From Collinsella aerofaciens (GTDB taxonomy: Bacteria > Actinomycetota > Coriobacteriia > Coriobacteriales > Coriobacteriaceae): a DNA stretch of 64,000 bases. The notes below the pieces were generated by a model, which worked only from the letters and a program-made list of their open reading frames with translations, had not been told where the DNA came from and searched no databases. The stretch is from NCBI GenBank assembly GCA_008671135.1, contig RQAP01000027.1:1-64000 (forward strand). The letters run 5' to 3'. This document shows positions 50,744 through 60,600 of the stretch, in pieces. A program made the translations under genes and the position numbers. Each line of letters opens with the position of its first letter. Within the stretch, counting starts at the first letter, position 1.

Positions 50744-52411
50744 TTAGAACAGGCCGGTGATGTTGCCGTCGTTGTCGACGTCGATGTTTTCGGCCGCGGG
50801 CACCTTGGGTAGACCAGGCATGGTCAGAACACTGCCGGTCAGCGCGACCACAAAGTGGGCGCCGGCAGAAACCTTGAGCTCACGCACGGTGATGCGGAAG
50901 TTCTCGGGAGCGCCCAAGGCCTTGGCGTTGTCGCTAAAGCTGTACTGCGTCTTGGCGACGCACACCGGCAGGTTGCCAAAGCCATTCTCGCGCAGCTCGG
51001 CGAGCTGGCGCTTGGCGGCCGGCGTAAAGTCAACGCCGTCGGCGCGGTAGACCTTGGTGGCAACGGCCTCGAGGGCATCAGCGACATCAGCGCCGTCCTC
51101 ATAGGCAAACTTGAGCTCGCTCGGCTGCTCAATCAGACGCATGACCTCATCGGCAAGCTCGAGCGCGCCCTCGCCGCCCTTGGCCCAGACCTCGGAAAGC
51201 TTAACGTTGACGCCGAGCTTCTGGCACTCGGACTCGATGAGAGCAAGCTCGGCCTCGGCGTCCGTCGGGAAGCGATTGATGGCGACCACGCAGGGCAGAC
51301 CATATACGTTCTGGATGTTGTCGACGTGACGCAACAGGTTGGGCATGCCAGCCTTGAGTGCCTCGAGGTTCTCCTCGTTGAGATCGGCCTTGGCGACGCC
51401 ACCGTTGTACTTAAGCGCACGAGCGGTAGCGACGATCACGACGGCGCTGGGGCGAACGCCCGTCATGCGGCACTTGATATCGAGGAACTTCTCGGCACCC
51501 AGGTCGGCGCCAAAGCCGGCCTCGGTAATGGCAACATCGCCAAAGCGCATCGCCATACGCGTGGCCATGATAGAGTTGCAGCCGTGGGCAATGTTGGCGA
51601 AGGGACCGCCGTGGACAAACGCGGGCGTGCCCTCGAGCGTTTGCACCAGATTGGGCTTGAGCGCGTCCTTAAGCAACGCGGCCATGGCACCCTGGGCCTT
51701 GAGGTCGCGGGCACGGACGGGCTCGCCGGCATAGCTGTAGCCGACAACGATCTCGCCCAAGCGCTCCTTAAGATCGTTGATGCTCGTGGACAGGCACAGG
51801 ATTGCCATGACCTCGGAGGCGACGGTGATATCGAAGCCGTCCTCGCGCGGCACGCCCTGGGCCTTACCGCCAATGCCGTCGATGACGTGGCGCAGCTGAC
51901 GGTCGTTCATATCGACGGCGCGCTTCCAAGTGATGCGCTTAACGTCAATACCGAGCTGGTTGCCCTGCTGAATATGGTTGTCGAGCATGGCGGCCAGCAG
52001 GTTATTGGCGGCACCGATAGCGTGGAAGTCGCCGGTAAAGTGCAGGTTGATATCCTCCATGGGGATGACCTGAGCCCAGCCGCCGCCGGCAGCACCGCCC
52101 TTAACGCCAAAGACGGGGCCGAGCGAAGGCTCGCGCAGGGCCACGGCACTCTTGACGCCGCGACGACGCAGGCCATCGGCCAGACCGATGGTCGTGGTGG
52201 TCTTGCCCTCGCCCGCAGGCGTTGGGTTGATAGCGGTCACGAGGACGAGCTTGGCCTGGTGATCAGTCGGCTCGTTGAGCAGTGAATAGTCGACCTTAGC
52301 CTTGTCGAAGCCGTACGGAATAAGGTGCTTAACGTCGACGCCGGCGTTCTTGGCCACCTCGGTAATAGGCAGCGGCGTGACAGAACGTGCGATTTCGATG
52401 TCAGTAGGCAT
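50744..52411 (-). CDS. fhs: Formate--tetrahydrofolate ligase
   Basis: A 555-residue cytosolic enzyme that joins formate to tetrahydrofolate using ATP, giving 10-formyl-THF. The ATP loop is TAINPTPAGEGKTTTTIGLADGL near residue 55, followed by ALREPSLGPVFGVKGGAAGGG and the conserved LNLHFTGD-like IPMEDINLHFTGDFHAI. Length is typical (about 555). The start MPTDIEIARS follows AAAGGACC; the frame upstream is rejected. With fchA and folD, 11 kb away, it gives a route between formate and methylene-THF. It is monocistronic. Confidence 0.97.
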   Translation of the reverse strand: MPTDIEIARSVTPLPITEVAKNAGVDVKHLIPYGFDKAKVDYSLLNEPTDHQAKLVLVTAINPTPAGEGKTTTTIGLADGLRRRGVKSAVALREPSLGPVFGVKGGAAGGGWAQVIPMEDINLHFTGDFHAIGAANNLLAAMLDNHIQQGNQLGIDVKRITWKRAVDMNDRQLRHVIDGIGGKAQGVPREDGFDITVASEVMAILCLSTSINDLKERLGEIVVGYSYAGEPVRARDLKAQGAMAALLKDALKPNLVQTLEGTPAFVHGGPFANIAHGCNSIMATRMAMRFGDVAITEAGFGADLGAEKFLDIKCRMTGVRPSAVVIVATARALKYNGGVAKADLNEENLEALKAGMPNLLRHVDNIQNVYGLPCVVAINRFPTDAEAELALIESECQKLGVNVKLSEVWAKGGEGALELADEVMRLIEQPSELKFAYEDGADVADALEAVATKVYRADGVDFTPAAKRQLAELRENGFGNLPVCVAKTQYSFSDNAKALGAPENFRITVRELKVSAGAHFVVALTGSVLTMPGLPKVPAAENIDVDNDGNITGLF

Positions 52412-52555
52412 GGGCGGTCCTTTCGTTACCGAATGAGAAAAAGACCAATTCAGCATAGCACGGGCGCGCAACAGTAAAACGCCCATAACCGATGAACGGC
52501 GATATGTTTACCCGATGCCCAGCGATATGCTAACAGCCTGCCATAACAAAGCGCC

Positions 52556-53623
52556 CTAGACGGTAGGTTCAATCCCCAGGTGCTCAAAGGTGCGAAGGGT
52601 TGCCTGACGGCCCTGCGGCGTACGAATCATCAACCCGCACTGCAGCAAATAGGGCTCATAGACATCCTCGAGCGTGCCCGGGTCCTCGCCCACCGCGCTG
52701 GCAAGGGTCGTAAGTCCCACGGCACGACCGGAGAACGTCTTGGCAAGCGTCTCCAAAATGCGAATATCCATCCAGTCCAGACCGAGCTCGTCGATCTCGA
52801 AGAACTCGAGCGCCTGGCGGCAGATATCGAGCTCGATGGGACCGTTGCCGCGCACCTGTGCATAGTCGCGCACGCGCTTGAGCAGGCGGTTGGCAAGACG
52901 TGGCGTACCGCGCGAACGCGAGCCGATCTCGAGTGCACTGGGATGATCGATCGTCACGCCCAGGATAGTCGCCGAGCGCGTCACAATCTGCGCGAGCTCC
53001 TCGACCGTGTAGTAATCCAGGCGATACGAAATGCCAAAGCGGTCGCGCAACGGGCCTGTCAACATGCCTGAGCGGGTCGTTGCCGCTACCAGCGTAAATT
53101 TGGGAATATCCAGGCGAATCGAGCGCGCCGCCGGACCCTTGCCAATCACGATATCGAGGGCAAAGTCCTCCATCGCGGGGTACAGGACCTCCTCGACCGA
53201 ACGGTTGAGGCGGTGGATCTCGTCGATAAACAGCACATCACCCGGCTGCAAGTTAGTAAGGATGGCCGCCAGGTCGCCCGTGCGCGCGATGGCAGGGCCA
53301 CTCGTGGTCTTGATCTGAGCGCCCAGCTCGTTGGCGATAACGGTGGCCAGCGTGGTCTTGCCCAGGCCCGGAGGACCCGAGAAAATCACGTGGTCGAGCG
53401 TCTCGCCACGGCTCTGCGCCGCTTCGATCAACACGCGCAGGCTCTGCTTGATGTGCTCCTGGCCACAGTAATCGTCCAGGCGCTGGGGGCGCAAAGTGCG
53501 GTCGACATCGAGGTCCTCGGCCGTCAGCTCCGAGCCCACCATGCGCTCGCCGTGCGCCATGGATGCCGCCGGCGAGTTGCCGGGCGTCGCCCACAGGTCC
53601 TGAGAGTCATCGGCTTCCCACAT
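52556..53623 (-). CDS. ruvB: Holliday junction branch migration ATPase RuvB
   Basis: A 355-residue AAA+ motor that drives branch migration with RuvA. Walker A is FSGPPGLGKTTLA near residue 83, Walker B with sensor context is VLFIDEIHRLNRSVEE, sensor 1 is LVAATTRSGML, and the C-terminal winged helix begins near RGTPRLANRLLKRVRD. The arginine finger region GPLRDRFG is present. An N-terminal extension of about 35 residues precedes the conserved LRPQRLDDYCGQ. ATG 53623 overlaps the ruvA stop by one base (TGATG); GTG 53626 is the alternative. It is the last gene of ruvCAB. Confidence 0.97.
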   Translation of the reverse strand: MWEADDSQDLWATPGNSPAASMAHGERMVGSELTAEDLDVDRTLRPQRLDDYCGQEHIKQSLRVLIEAAQSRGETLDHVIFSGPPGLGKTTLATVIANELGAQIKTTSGPAIARTGDLAAILTNLQPGDVLFIDEIHRLNRSVEEVLYPAMEDFALDIVIGKGPAARSIRLDIPKFTLVAATTRSGMLTGPLRDRFGISYRLDYYTVEELAQIVTRSATILGVTIDHPSALEIGSRSRGTPRLANRLLKRVRDYAQVRGNGPIELDICRQALEFFEIDELGLDWMDIRILETLAKTFSGRAVGLTTLASAVGEDPGTLEDVYEPYLLQCGLMIRTPQGRQATLRTFEHLGIEPTV

Positions 53624-54243
53624 CACGCATCCATTCCAAGTCGCTTAAGCGCCGCGCCGAGCAAATCCTCGACACGCATATTCTGCCCATCATACCCGCT
53701 CAGGGCAACATCGGTCTCCTGCGGGCTAAAGCCCATGGAAAGGAGTGCCGCACGGGCATCGTCGATCGCCGAGGGAGCGGCAGCGGGCACGGGCATCGCA
53801 ACCTGTCCGGGAATCACGTCGACCGGCACAAAGCCCTTATCCTTGGCAAAGGTGCTCTTGAGTTCCAGGATCAGGCGCTGAGCTGTCTTTTTGCCCACAC
53901 CGGGTACCTTGGCCATGCCCTTGTCGTCCTCGGCCATCACCAGCGAATACAGCTGCCCCACGGTATAGGTGGAAAGCACGGCGAGCGCCAGGCGCGGGCC
54001 AACGCCCGAAACGGACACGAGCCGGTCGAACATCGTGCGCTCATCCTTTGAGGAAAAACCGAAAAGTGTCATGGCGTCCTCGCGCACCTGCATACGCGTG
54101 TAGAGGCGGACCTCGCCGCCGGGCGTCGGCAACGTGGCCGCAGTGCTGCCCGAGATGCCGAGCTCAAAGCCAACGCCCGACACATCGACGACAGCCGAGC
54201 TCATCGTGGCCTCGACAAGCGTTCCGTGGAGCTGGGAGATCAT
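53623..54243 (-). CDS. ruvA: Holliday junction DNA helicase subunit RuvA
   Basis: A 206-residue subunit that binds the four-way junction as a tetramer and loads RuvB. Domain I is the OB fold (MISQLHGTLVEATMSSAVVDVSGVGFEL), domain II holds two helix-hairpin-helix motifs (LVSVSGVGPRLALAVLS and MAKVPGVGKKTAQRLILEL), and domain III (AIDDARAALLSMGFSPQETDVAL) contacts RuvB. The true start is ATG 54243, which overlaps the ruvC stop by one base, with AGAGG upstream. The long frame extending to 54483 is within ruvC and is not used. Confidence 0.96.
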   Translation of the reverse strand: MISQLHGTLVEATMSSAVVDVSGVGFELGISGSTAATLPTPGGEVRLYTRMQVREDAMTLFGFSSKDERTMFDRLVSVSGVGPRLALAVLSTYTVGQLYSLVMAEDDKGMAKVPGVGKKTAQRLILELKSTFAKDKGFVPVDVIPGQVAMPVPAAAPSAIDDARAALLSMGFSPQETDVALSGYDGQNMRVEDLLGAALKRLGMDA

Positions 54244-54764
54244 CAGTATCCGGTTCCTCTCTGTTGATAGAACTCGCCACCGGTGAGGGCGCGGGTGCGG
54301 CTGAGGTTTACGTGGCAGATGGCGCAGGCCAGGGCATCGGCGGCATGGTCGGGATGCGGGTCGTGGTCGAGCTGTGTTAGAGTGCGTACCATGTAGGCGA
54401 CCTGCCGCTTGTCCGCGGCGCCGGTGCCCACCACAGCCTGTTTGATCTGCATGGGCGTGTACTCGCCAATCTCGAGCGCGCATTCCGAAAGCGCTACGAG
54501 TGCAGCACCGCGGGCATGCGCCGTGGGGATGGCCGAACGAACGTTGGCGCCAAAGTAGATACTCTCGACAGCAGCCGTGTCGGGTCGATAACGCTCGACG
54601 ACATCCTTAAGGTCACGGGCGATATGCGACAGGCGCACCGCGAGCGGACTTCCGGCACTGGTCTCGATGCAGCCATAGGCACGGCAGCGAACCTCGCCGC
54701 GCCGCTCCTCGATAATCCCCCAACCCGTATGGGCCAAACCGGGGTCGATGCCCAAGATAACCAA
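54243..54764 (-). CDS. ruvC: Crossover junction endodeoxyribonuclease RuvC
   Basis: A 173-residue dimeric nuclease that resolves Holliday junctions. It has an RNase H-like fold with acidic metal ligands at LGIDPGLAHTGWG (Asp near residue 6), AVESIYFGANVRS (Glu near 66) and the C-terminal HPDHAADALACAICH (His and Asp near 140). The start is TTG at 54764, six bases after GGGGAGG, and gives the expected N-terminus; the longer TTG frame at 54785 would place the ribosome binding site inside the gene. It heads the ruvCAB operon with single-base stop-start overlaps. The post-stop element copy 3 lies upstream. Confidence 0.95.
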   Translation of the reverse strand: MVILGIDPGLAHTGWGIIEERRGEVRCRAYGCIETSAGSPLAVRLSHIARDLKDVVERYRPDTAAVESIYFGANVRSAIPTAHARGAALVALSECALEIGEYTPMQIKQAVVGTGAADKRQVAYMVRTLTQLDHDPHPDHAADALACAICHVNLSRTRALTGGEFYQQRGTGY

Positions 54765-54898
54765 GCCAACCTCCCCTCGCCACAAGCACAGCGCAAGACA
54801 AGGCCCCGCGCATCATTCACGAACGTCTGTTCTAGAATAACACAACGCTAGCCCTATAAGTCAGCCGAGATCGAATTGTAGGTTGAGTATACGCAAGC

Positions 54899-55000
54899 GC
54901 GCGCCCGCCAGAGCGAGCAAGGTGCCTTGAAAGAGGAGGGCATTGACCTGGCGGTCATGTCCGACGATTGAAAGGCAGATTGCCGCTCTGGCGGGCGCGC
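54899..55000 (-). repeat. Structured post-stop element, copy 3
   Basis: This lies six bases after the stop of the NAD-synthetase-like gene. P1 pairs 54899-54915 with 54984-55000, 17 bp perfect. An inner hairpin pairs GGGCAT (54938-54943) with ATGTCC (54957-54962) plus ACC/GGT. The small hairpin GGCA-GAT-TGCC is at 54974-54984. It shares the internal segment GCGAGCAAGGTGCCTTGAAA with copy 2. The extra stop-proximal hairpin of copies 1 and 2 is absent. Confidence 0.72.
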
Positions 55001-55006
55001 AGCGAC

Positions 55007-56992
55007 CTAGTTCTGAGAGAAGAACGGAAATTGTCGGGGATCAACCGGCGGATGCGGCATCGGGCCACCCTGGGGCCCACCCTGCGGGCCACCCTGGCCG
55101 CCCATCATCTTATCGATGGCGTCCTGAACCTCGCCCTCGAACTTTTTCATTCCCTCGTGTAAACGACGCTGACCGTCCTCAGAGCGCAGCTCCTCCATTT
55201 GCTCGGGCGAAATACCCAGTAGCTCGCCCAGCACGCCCATCATCTCGTTTCGCACGCGCTCGCTCGTATCCTCGTCAGCAAAACGGCGCACCTCGGCGCG
55301 CGCCAGCGAATCGACCGTCATACGCTCCTTGCCGTTAAGCCCCAGGTCGGACCACGCGAGCATATACGGCCAGGCACGCTCGGCAAACGAACGGGCCGAG
55401 ACGATCGGCGTCATCGGCAACATGCGGCGGGCAGCCTCACCCTGTCGAACGAGCATCAGCAGCAGCGAGCAGGCCTCAGGCTTGCCAGCGGCCATCGGGA
55501 TGTCGTCGAAAGATCGATTGCGGTCCACGTGCGCCTCGAGCGCGCCATCGACCTCACCCGGCTCAAGCCCGCCGAGCAGCTGTGCCGCACGGTCGAGCAT
55601 ATCGACCGGACCGTCGAGCGTCGAGAGCGCCTGCGCCAGCACGCGCTCCATACAATCTTCCACTGCGTTGAGCGTCACGAGCTCTTGGGGCACCACGGCA
55701 GACGTGCGGTTGCGCACACGCGCCACAAACTCAAGCGTCGACAGGTACACATCGCCAAAGGGCGCAAAGTCGCCCTGGTAGCCGCCGCAAAGCGCCGGCG
55801 CCGCCAGCGCGTACTCAGTTTTGGACAGCGGGCTCAGCGCCATCGCACCCAGCTCGAGCGCCGTATCCTCCAGCATCAGGCCCAGCGTGCGCGAGCGCAG
55901 GCGCTCGGCATCGCCCGCCGACACGTCGCGATCGAGCACGCGCGCCGCATCCGGTGCATCGCGCTCGACGGTGCGAATGTGCAGACGCTCGGCGATGGCG
56001 CGGACGGCGGCACAGCGGGCAGCCTCGGCTTCTTCCTGCGCCGGCGTAAAGATACGGTTGCGCCCCAGCACCAGGCCAATCACATTGCGCGGGCCCAGAG
56101 CGTCGACGGCCAGCGCCGCCAGCAGGGACGACGGCAAGTCACCCTCGAGTGCCACCACAGCACGCGACGCACCGTGGGCTCGGGCGTTGTCGCGCACGGC
56201 GAGCACCAGCGCCTGCCACAGCCACTCCTCGGAACGGAACTCGGGCAGTTCGTGATCCTCCAGGGCATCGAGCATCACGCCGCGCTGAATCTCCTGAACC
56301 AGCAGGCTCTCCTCAAAGCACGGCGCCTGGGCCACCACGCGACCGCAGTCGTCGAGCACAAACGAACCGCCGGTATACACCGACTCGTCATAGGCACCGA
56401 CCGGCGCCATGCAGGCAAACCACACGCTGCGCTTGGATGCGATCTTGCGGTAGGCGCCGCTGCGAACGGCAGCAATGGCGGCAGTCTCGCGGTCGGTCAT
56501 GTCAAACGCGTTGAATTGGAAATACGCAATGAGGTCAACACCGGTCGGCAGCATCTCGAGTTCGCGGTCCAAGTCAAAAATCACGGCGATGCGCACGCCG
56601 TCCACGTCGAACACCGGCGGCGCCCAACGTGTGTCGTTGTTCTCGCCACGCTGCAGGGCAATGCTCGAACGCGCCGGCACCACATGACCGTCCTTGAGCA
56701 TCATGTAGTCGAGCAGCGGCTGGCCCTCAAACGAAACCGCCGCGGGCACGATGCAGATCATGTCAAGCTCCTGGATACGCTCGGCGACACCAGTCAAACC
56801 GGCAAGCACGTCGTGCTCAAAGTCGGCAGCGCCCACCAGGCCACCGGGCATGGCGCCCATAAAGAGCGGAGCCGGAACGAACAGCACGCGCGCTCCGCGC
56901 ACGTGGGCCAGACGAGCCTGGTCCTCGATGCGGCCGCAAATGCCCTCAATATCACCCAGGCGCATATCGATCTGTGCAAGCGCGAGCTTCAT
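55007..56992 (-). CDS. Degenerate NAD(+)-synthetase-like protein (nitrilase plus NadE fold)
   Basis: A 661-residue protein with the layout of glutamine-dependent NAD synthetase: an N-terminal nitrilase-like domain (1-250) and a C-terminal NadE-like domain (from about 255). Catalytic residues are replaced. The nitrilase Glu of FPELALTGYP is Ala41 in VPAPLFMGAMP, the Cys of ICED is Phe139 (VIFDLD), and the PP-loop SGGxDS reads EGDLPSS (283-289). The usual SKTE segment survives as LSKTEYALA. After about 440 comes an extra helical region and a GGPQGGPQGGP tail absent from NadE. It is probably a pseudoenzyme with a binding or regulatory role (inference). AAAGGG precedes the ATG. Confidence 0.78.
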   Translation of the reverse strand: MKLALAQIDMRLGDIEGICGRIEDQARLAHVRGARVLFVPAPLFMGAMPGGLVGAADFEHDVLAGLTGVAERIQELDMICIVPAAVSFEGQPLLDYMMLKDGHVVPARSSIALQRGENNDTRWAPPVFDVDGVRIAVIFDLDRELEMLPTGVDLIAYFQFNAFDMTDRETAAIAAVRSGAYRKIASKRSVWFACMAPVGAYDESVYTGGSFVLDDCGRVVAQAPCFEESLLVQEIQRGVMLDALEDHELPEFRSEEWLWQALVLAVRDNARAHGASRAVVALEGDLPSSLLAALAVDALGPRNVIGLVLGRNRIFTPAQEEAEAARCAAVRAIAERLHIRTVERDAPDAARVLDRDVSAGDAERLRSRTLGLMLEDTALELGAMALSPLSKTEYALAAPALCGGYQGDFAPFGDVYLSTLEFVARVRNRTSAVVPQELVTLNAVEDCMERVLAQALSTLDGPVDMLDRAAQLLGGLEPGEVDGALEAHVDRNRSFDDIPMAAGKPEACSLLLMLVRQGEAARRMLPMTPIVSARSFAERAWPYMLAWSDLGLNGKERMTVDSLARAEVRRFADEDTSERVRNEMMGVLGELLGISPEQMEELRSEDGQRRLHEGMKKFEGEVQDAIDKMMGGQGGPQGGPQGGPMPHPPVDPRQFPFFSQN

Positions 56993-57109
56993 GGCTCAGC
57001 CCTTTCCGTCGTAAACCATCGAAATCGTAGTAAGAGCGCCGGCCGCATAATGCAGTCGGCGCTTACATGTGCATATGCTAGCTATGATACCCCGAGCGGG
57101 GGCGCGCTC

Positions 57110-57472
57110 CTAGAATGTCGCGGACCACAGCCCGTGCAAGTTGCAGTAGGCATAGACGGTACCGGTCTTGGAGCCGCCCGCGAAAAACGTCGCGGGTTTC
57201 ATGCCGGGCTCAAGGTAATGGACCTCCAAGCGGCCCTCGGCCTCAAGGGCGATCCACTCAATGTAGTGCTCGGGCAGGCTGGGGTGCTCGACCGAGCCAA
57301 CGCGTGCGCGAATCACGTGACCGTCACGCTCGGTCTCGACAACAGGCACGTGCTTCTCGTGCGCCGCGTCCTCAGTGTTTGCAGTCAGTTCCGTGCAACC
57401 GGCAGGGGTCGCAACGTCGTCGCCAAGGGCGGCGATGAGCTTGCCGTCGGGGTCCTTAAAGAATTTCGCCAT
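57110..57472 (-). CDS. Superoxide reductase (neelaredoxin/desulfoferrodoxin family)
   Basis: A 120-residue cytosolic enzyme that reduces superoxide to hydrogen peroxide without making oxygen, suited to anaerobes. The iron-site residues are EKHVPVVE (Glu and His), SVEHPSLPEHYIEWI (two His) and YCNLHGLW (Cys and His). The N-terminal part has one cysteine only, so the rubredoxin-like centre I of desulfoferrodoxin is absent and the protein is of the one-iron type. The start at 57472 follows AAAGGAG; the longer frame to 57589 has no support. It is transcribed separately from its neighbours. Confidence 0.92.
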   Translation of the reverse strand: MAKFFKDPDGKLIAALGDDVATPAGCTELTANTEDAAHEKHVPVVETERDGHVIRARVGSVEHPSLPEHYIEWIALEAEGRLEVHYLEPGMKPATFFAGGSKTGTVYAYCNLHGLWSATF

Positions 57473-57637
57473 GATGTTCTCCTTTGCTGATGTGCCAATG
57501 TTCTTGATGGTTCTTATGCCCAAAGGCAGACAAACCATCCACGGCATTGCAAATGAACACATAACGGACCAGGCAAGCGGTCGGGCCAAAATGCGTCGAC
57601 CGTCCTGCCCACTCCAGCAGTCCCACCCCGCGCGCGG

Positions 57638-60600
57638 CTAGCGACCGTCGCCGCCGAGCAGCGCCAGAACATCCTCGCGCGTGAACAGTGCCGACGAGAT
57701 GCCGTCGCCGCCGAGCACGCTGTTGACCAGATCGCGCTTGGACTCCTGCATCTGCATAATGCGCTCCTCGATCGTGTCCTTGGCGATGAGCTTGTACACG
57801 GTCACGGTATGTTGCTGGCCAATACGGTGTGCACGGTCAGTCGCTTGGTCCTGCGCCGCCACGTTCCACCACGGGTCGTAGTGGATGACCACGTCGGCAG
57901 CCGTCAGGTTAAGGCCCACGCCGCCCGCCTTAAGCGAAATCAAAAAGACCGGAACCTCGCCCGCTTGGAACTGCGCGACCATCTTGGCGCGGCTCTCCTT
58001 AGACGAAGCGCCCGTGAGCTTAAGGAAGACGATGTCCTCCTTGGCCAAGCGCTTACCGATGATATCGAGCATACCCGTAAACTGGCTGAACAACAGGATG
58101 CGATGTCCGCCGTCGTGGGCGCCGTGCACGAGCTCCATGCACGTATCGAGTTTGGCGCTCCCCGCCTTGTAATCCTCGTAGTGTAGACGCGGGTCGCAGC
58201 AGATCTGGCGCAGCTTGGTGAGCTCGGCGAGCACCTTGAGCTTGTCTTTCTTAAACTCGGATGACTCGCGGTGCTGCACCTGTTGGGCGATACGGTCCTG
58301 GTTGGCCAGGTAGAGCTTGCGCTGCTCGCCGGTGAGCTGCGCCATGACCGTATCCTCGATCTTCTCGGGCAGGTCGGCCACCACGTCTTCCTTGACACGG
58401 CGCAGCACAAACGGCGACACGAGCGCTTGCAGGCGAGCGGCACTGTCGCCCTCGGCATGCTCGACCGGGCTTTCGAAGCGCTTTGCAAACGATTCACGCG
58501 TGCCGAGCAGGCCCGGCATTAAAAAGTCGAAGATGCTCCAGAGCTCGGATAGGCGGTTTTCGATGGGCGTGCCCGTCAGGGCAAAGCGCACGCCGGCAGG
58601 CAAGCGCTTTGCGGCGCGCGCCACCTGGGTGAGCGGGTTTTTAATGTACTGGGCCTCATCGAGCACCGCACGGGCAAAGTCCTGCTCGGCGTACTCGTCG
58701 ATATCGCGCCGCATAAGGTCATACGACGTCACGACCACGTTATGCTCGGCCACGCCGGCAATCTGTACGCGACGCTGCGCCTTGGCGCCCACGATGGCGC
58801 ACACATCGAGCGAGGGCGCAAAGCGCTCCAGCTCGGCAGTCCAGTTGTACACGAGTGAGGCCGGGCATACCACGAGCGTGGGCTTGGTGTCCCCCGCCTC
58901 CACGCGCGCCAGGATATGCGCGATCATCTGGAGCGTTTTGCCCAGGCCCATGTCGTCGGCCAGGATGCCGCCAAGGCCCAGGTGTTCGAGCGAGCCGAGC
59001 CACTGGTAGCCGTCGACCTGATAGCCGCGCAGTGTGGCCTTGAGCGAGACCGGCACCGTAAAGTCCATCTTGCCGAGCGTGTCCAGACGCTCGACGGTAC
59101 GGCGGAACGCAGCGTCGCGATCGGCCTCAAGCGCCGGCGTGCGCGCAAGCATGCTATCGACGAACAGGGTACTCGACGCGGGGAGCGACACGCCGTCGAG
59201 CAGGTCGACAGCATCGACACCCAGGTCCTCGGCAAGGCCAAACGCGGCGCGGGCGCCCTCGTCCAGGCGAATGATGTCGCCGGACGTAAGGCGCGCAAAC
59301 GTCTGGTGGCGCTTGTACGAGTCCAGATAGATGGCAAGGTCGGCCGCCGAAAGACCGCTCGCGCCCAATTCAACATCGAGCAGGTTGCTCTTGACGGTCG
59401 CACGCACCGAAAGCTTGGGCGCGGGACGGACCGAAATCTGGCGCAGACGGTCGCTGAGCATAACCTCACCCAACTCGGACAGGGCAGACAGGCCCTCGGT
59501 CAGCAGGCAGAACAAGCTCTCGTCATCGCGTTCCTCAAACGCCAGACCGCCCTCGTAAAAGTCGAAATACAGGGCCGCCGTATCCATAACGCGAAACTCT
59601 GCCACCTCGTCGCGGGGCGGCACGCCCGGGCGCTGCTCTTCGAAGGGGCTGCCCGGAGCGCCCAGACTAAAGAGGTCTGCCGACCAGTCGCCGTAGGTAA
59701 CCGTAATTTTGCAGGTCACGAGCCCATCGTCGACGCCGATTGCCATAGCAAAGCTCGGCTCGGGCGCCACGGTATCGAGCGCAGCGGGCGCGGTAAGGTC
59801 GGTATAGTCGCGCAAAATGGGCAGAGCCATACGACAGAACTCCCCCACCTGGTCGGCAGCGATATGGACTGGCGTGCGACAGGGCAGCAAGCGCGATAGG
59901 AACGGCGCCGCATGCTGGGCAAACGCCACATCGGTGCGGCGCGCACGGCGGGTGTCGACCAGATAAGCTACGTCGCCCGAAGCAAAGCAGTATGCATCGG
60001 CCGGCAGGCGCAGATCGTAGCTACCACCAGCCGCCGGCGCGATTTTGGCGGCAAGGAGCGGTGGGCGCTTAGCGGACGCCTCGTCCTCCCCTTGCGGAGA
60101 CAGCTCAACCGCCACGTCATAGGTGCGATGCGTCGTCGTCCCCCGCGACCAGGCGGGCTCAAAAGAGATGGTCTGGCCGCGCAGCAGGTCCAGCACATAT
60201 ACGATGCTATGCTCGGACAGCGGCAACTGACGCTCGGCGACAAAACCGCTGCGGGCAAAGTCGTACGACGCCGAACGCGAGCTTGTGATGTCATCGAGAT
60301 AGGCAACTGTCGTCAAGACAAGGCTGAGCAGCTTTGTCGACACATCTTCGAAGGCTTCGGGCGTATGGACAAACGTGAGCTTCTTGCCGTACGAGAAGGT
60401 GCCGCCGCGCACGTAGGCATCGGCCATGCCGTCGATATCCTTGACCACGTAGGACACCGAACCGCAGCGAATGCGGAACTCGAGCGCCCAGCTAAAGCGG
60501 TCGGCGAACAGCGGATTGTAGTACGGCACCAACGAGGGCTCCAACGCCGCTTTGGGGGCGTCGGGACCAACGGCACCGGCAAGCTTGCGGCGCATGCTCG

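Noticed and set aside
55529..57490. A 653-codon plus-strand frame
   Set aside because: It runs antisense to the NAD-synthetase-like and superoxide reductase genes and is rich in His and Arg without motifs.
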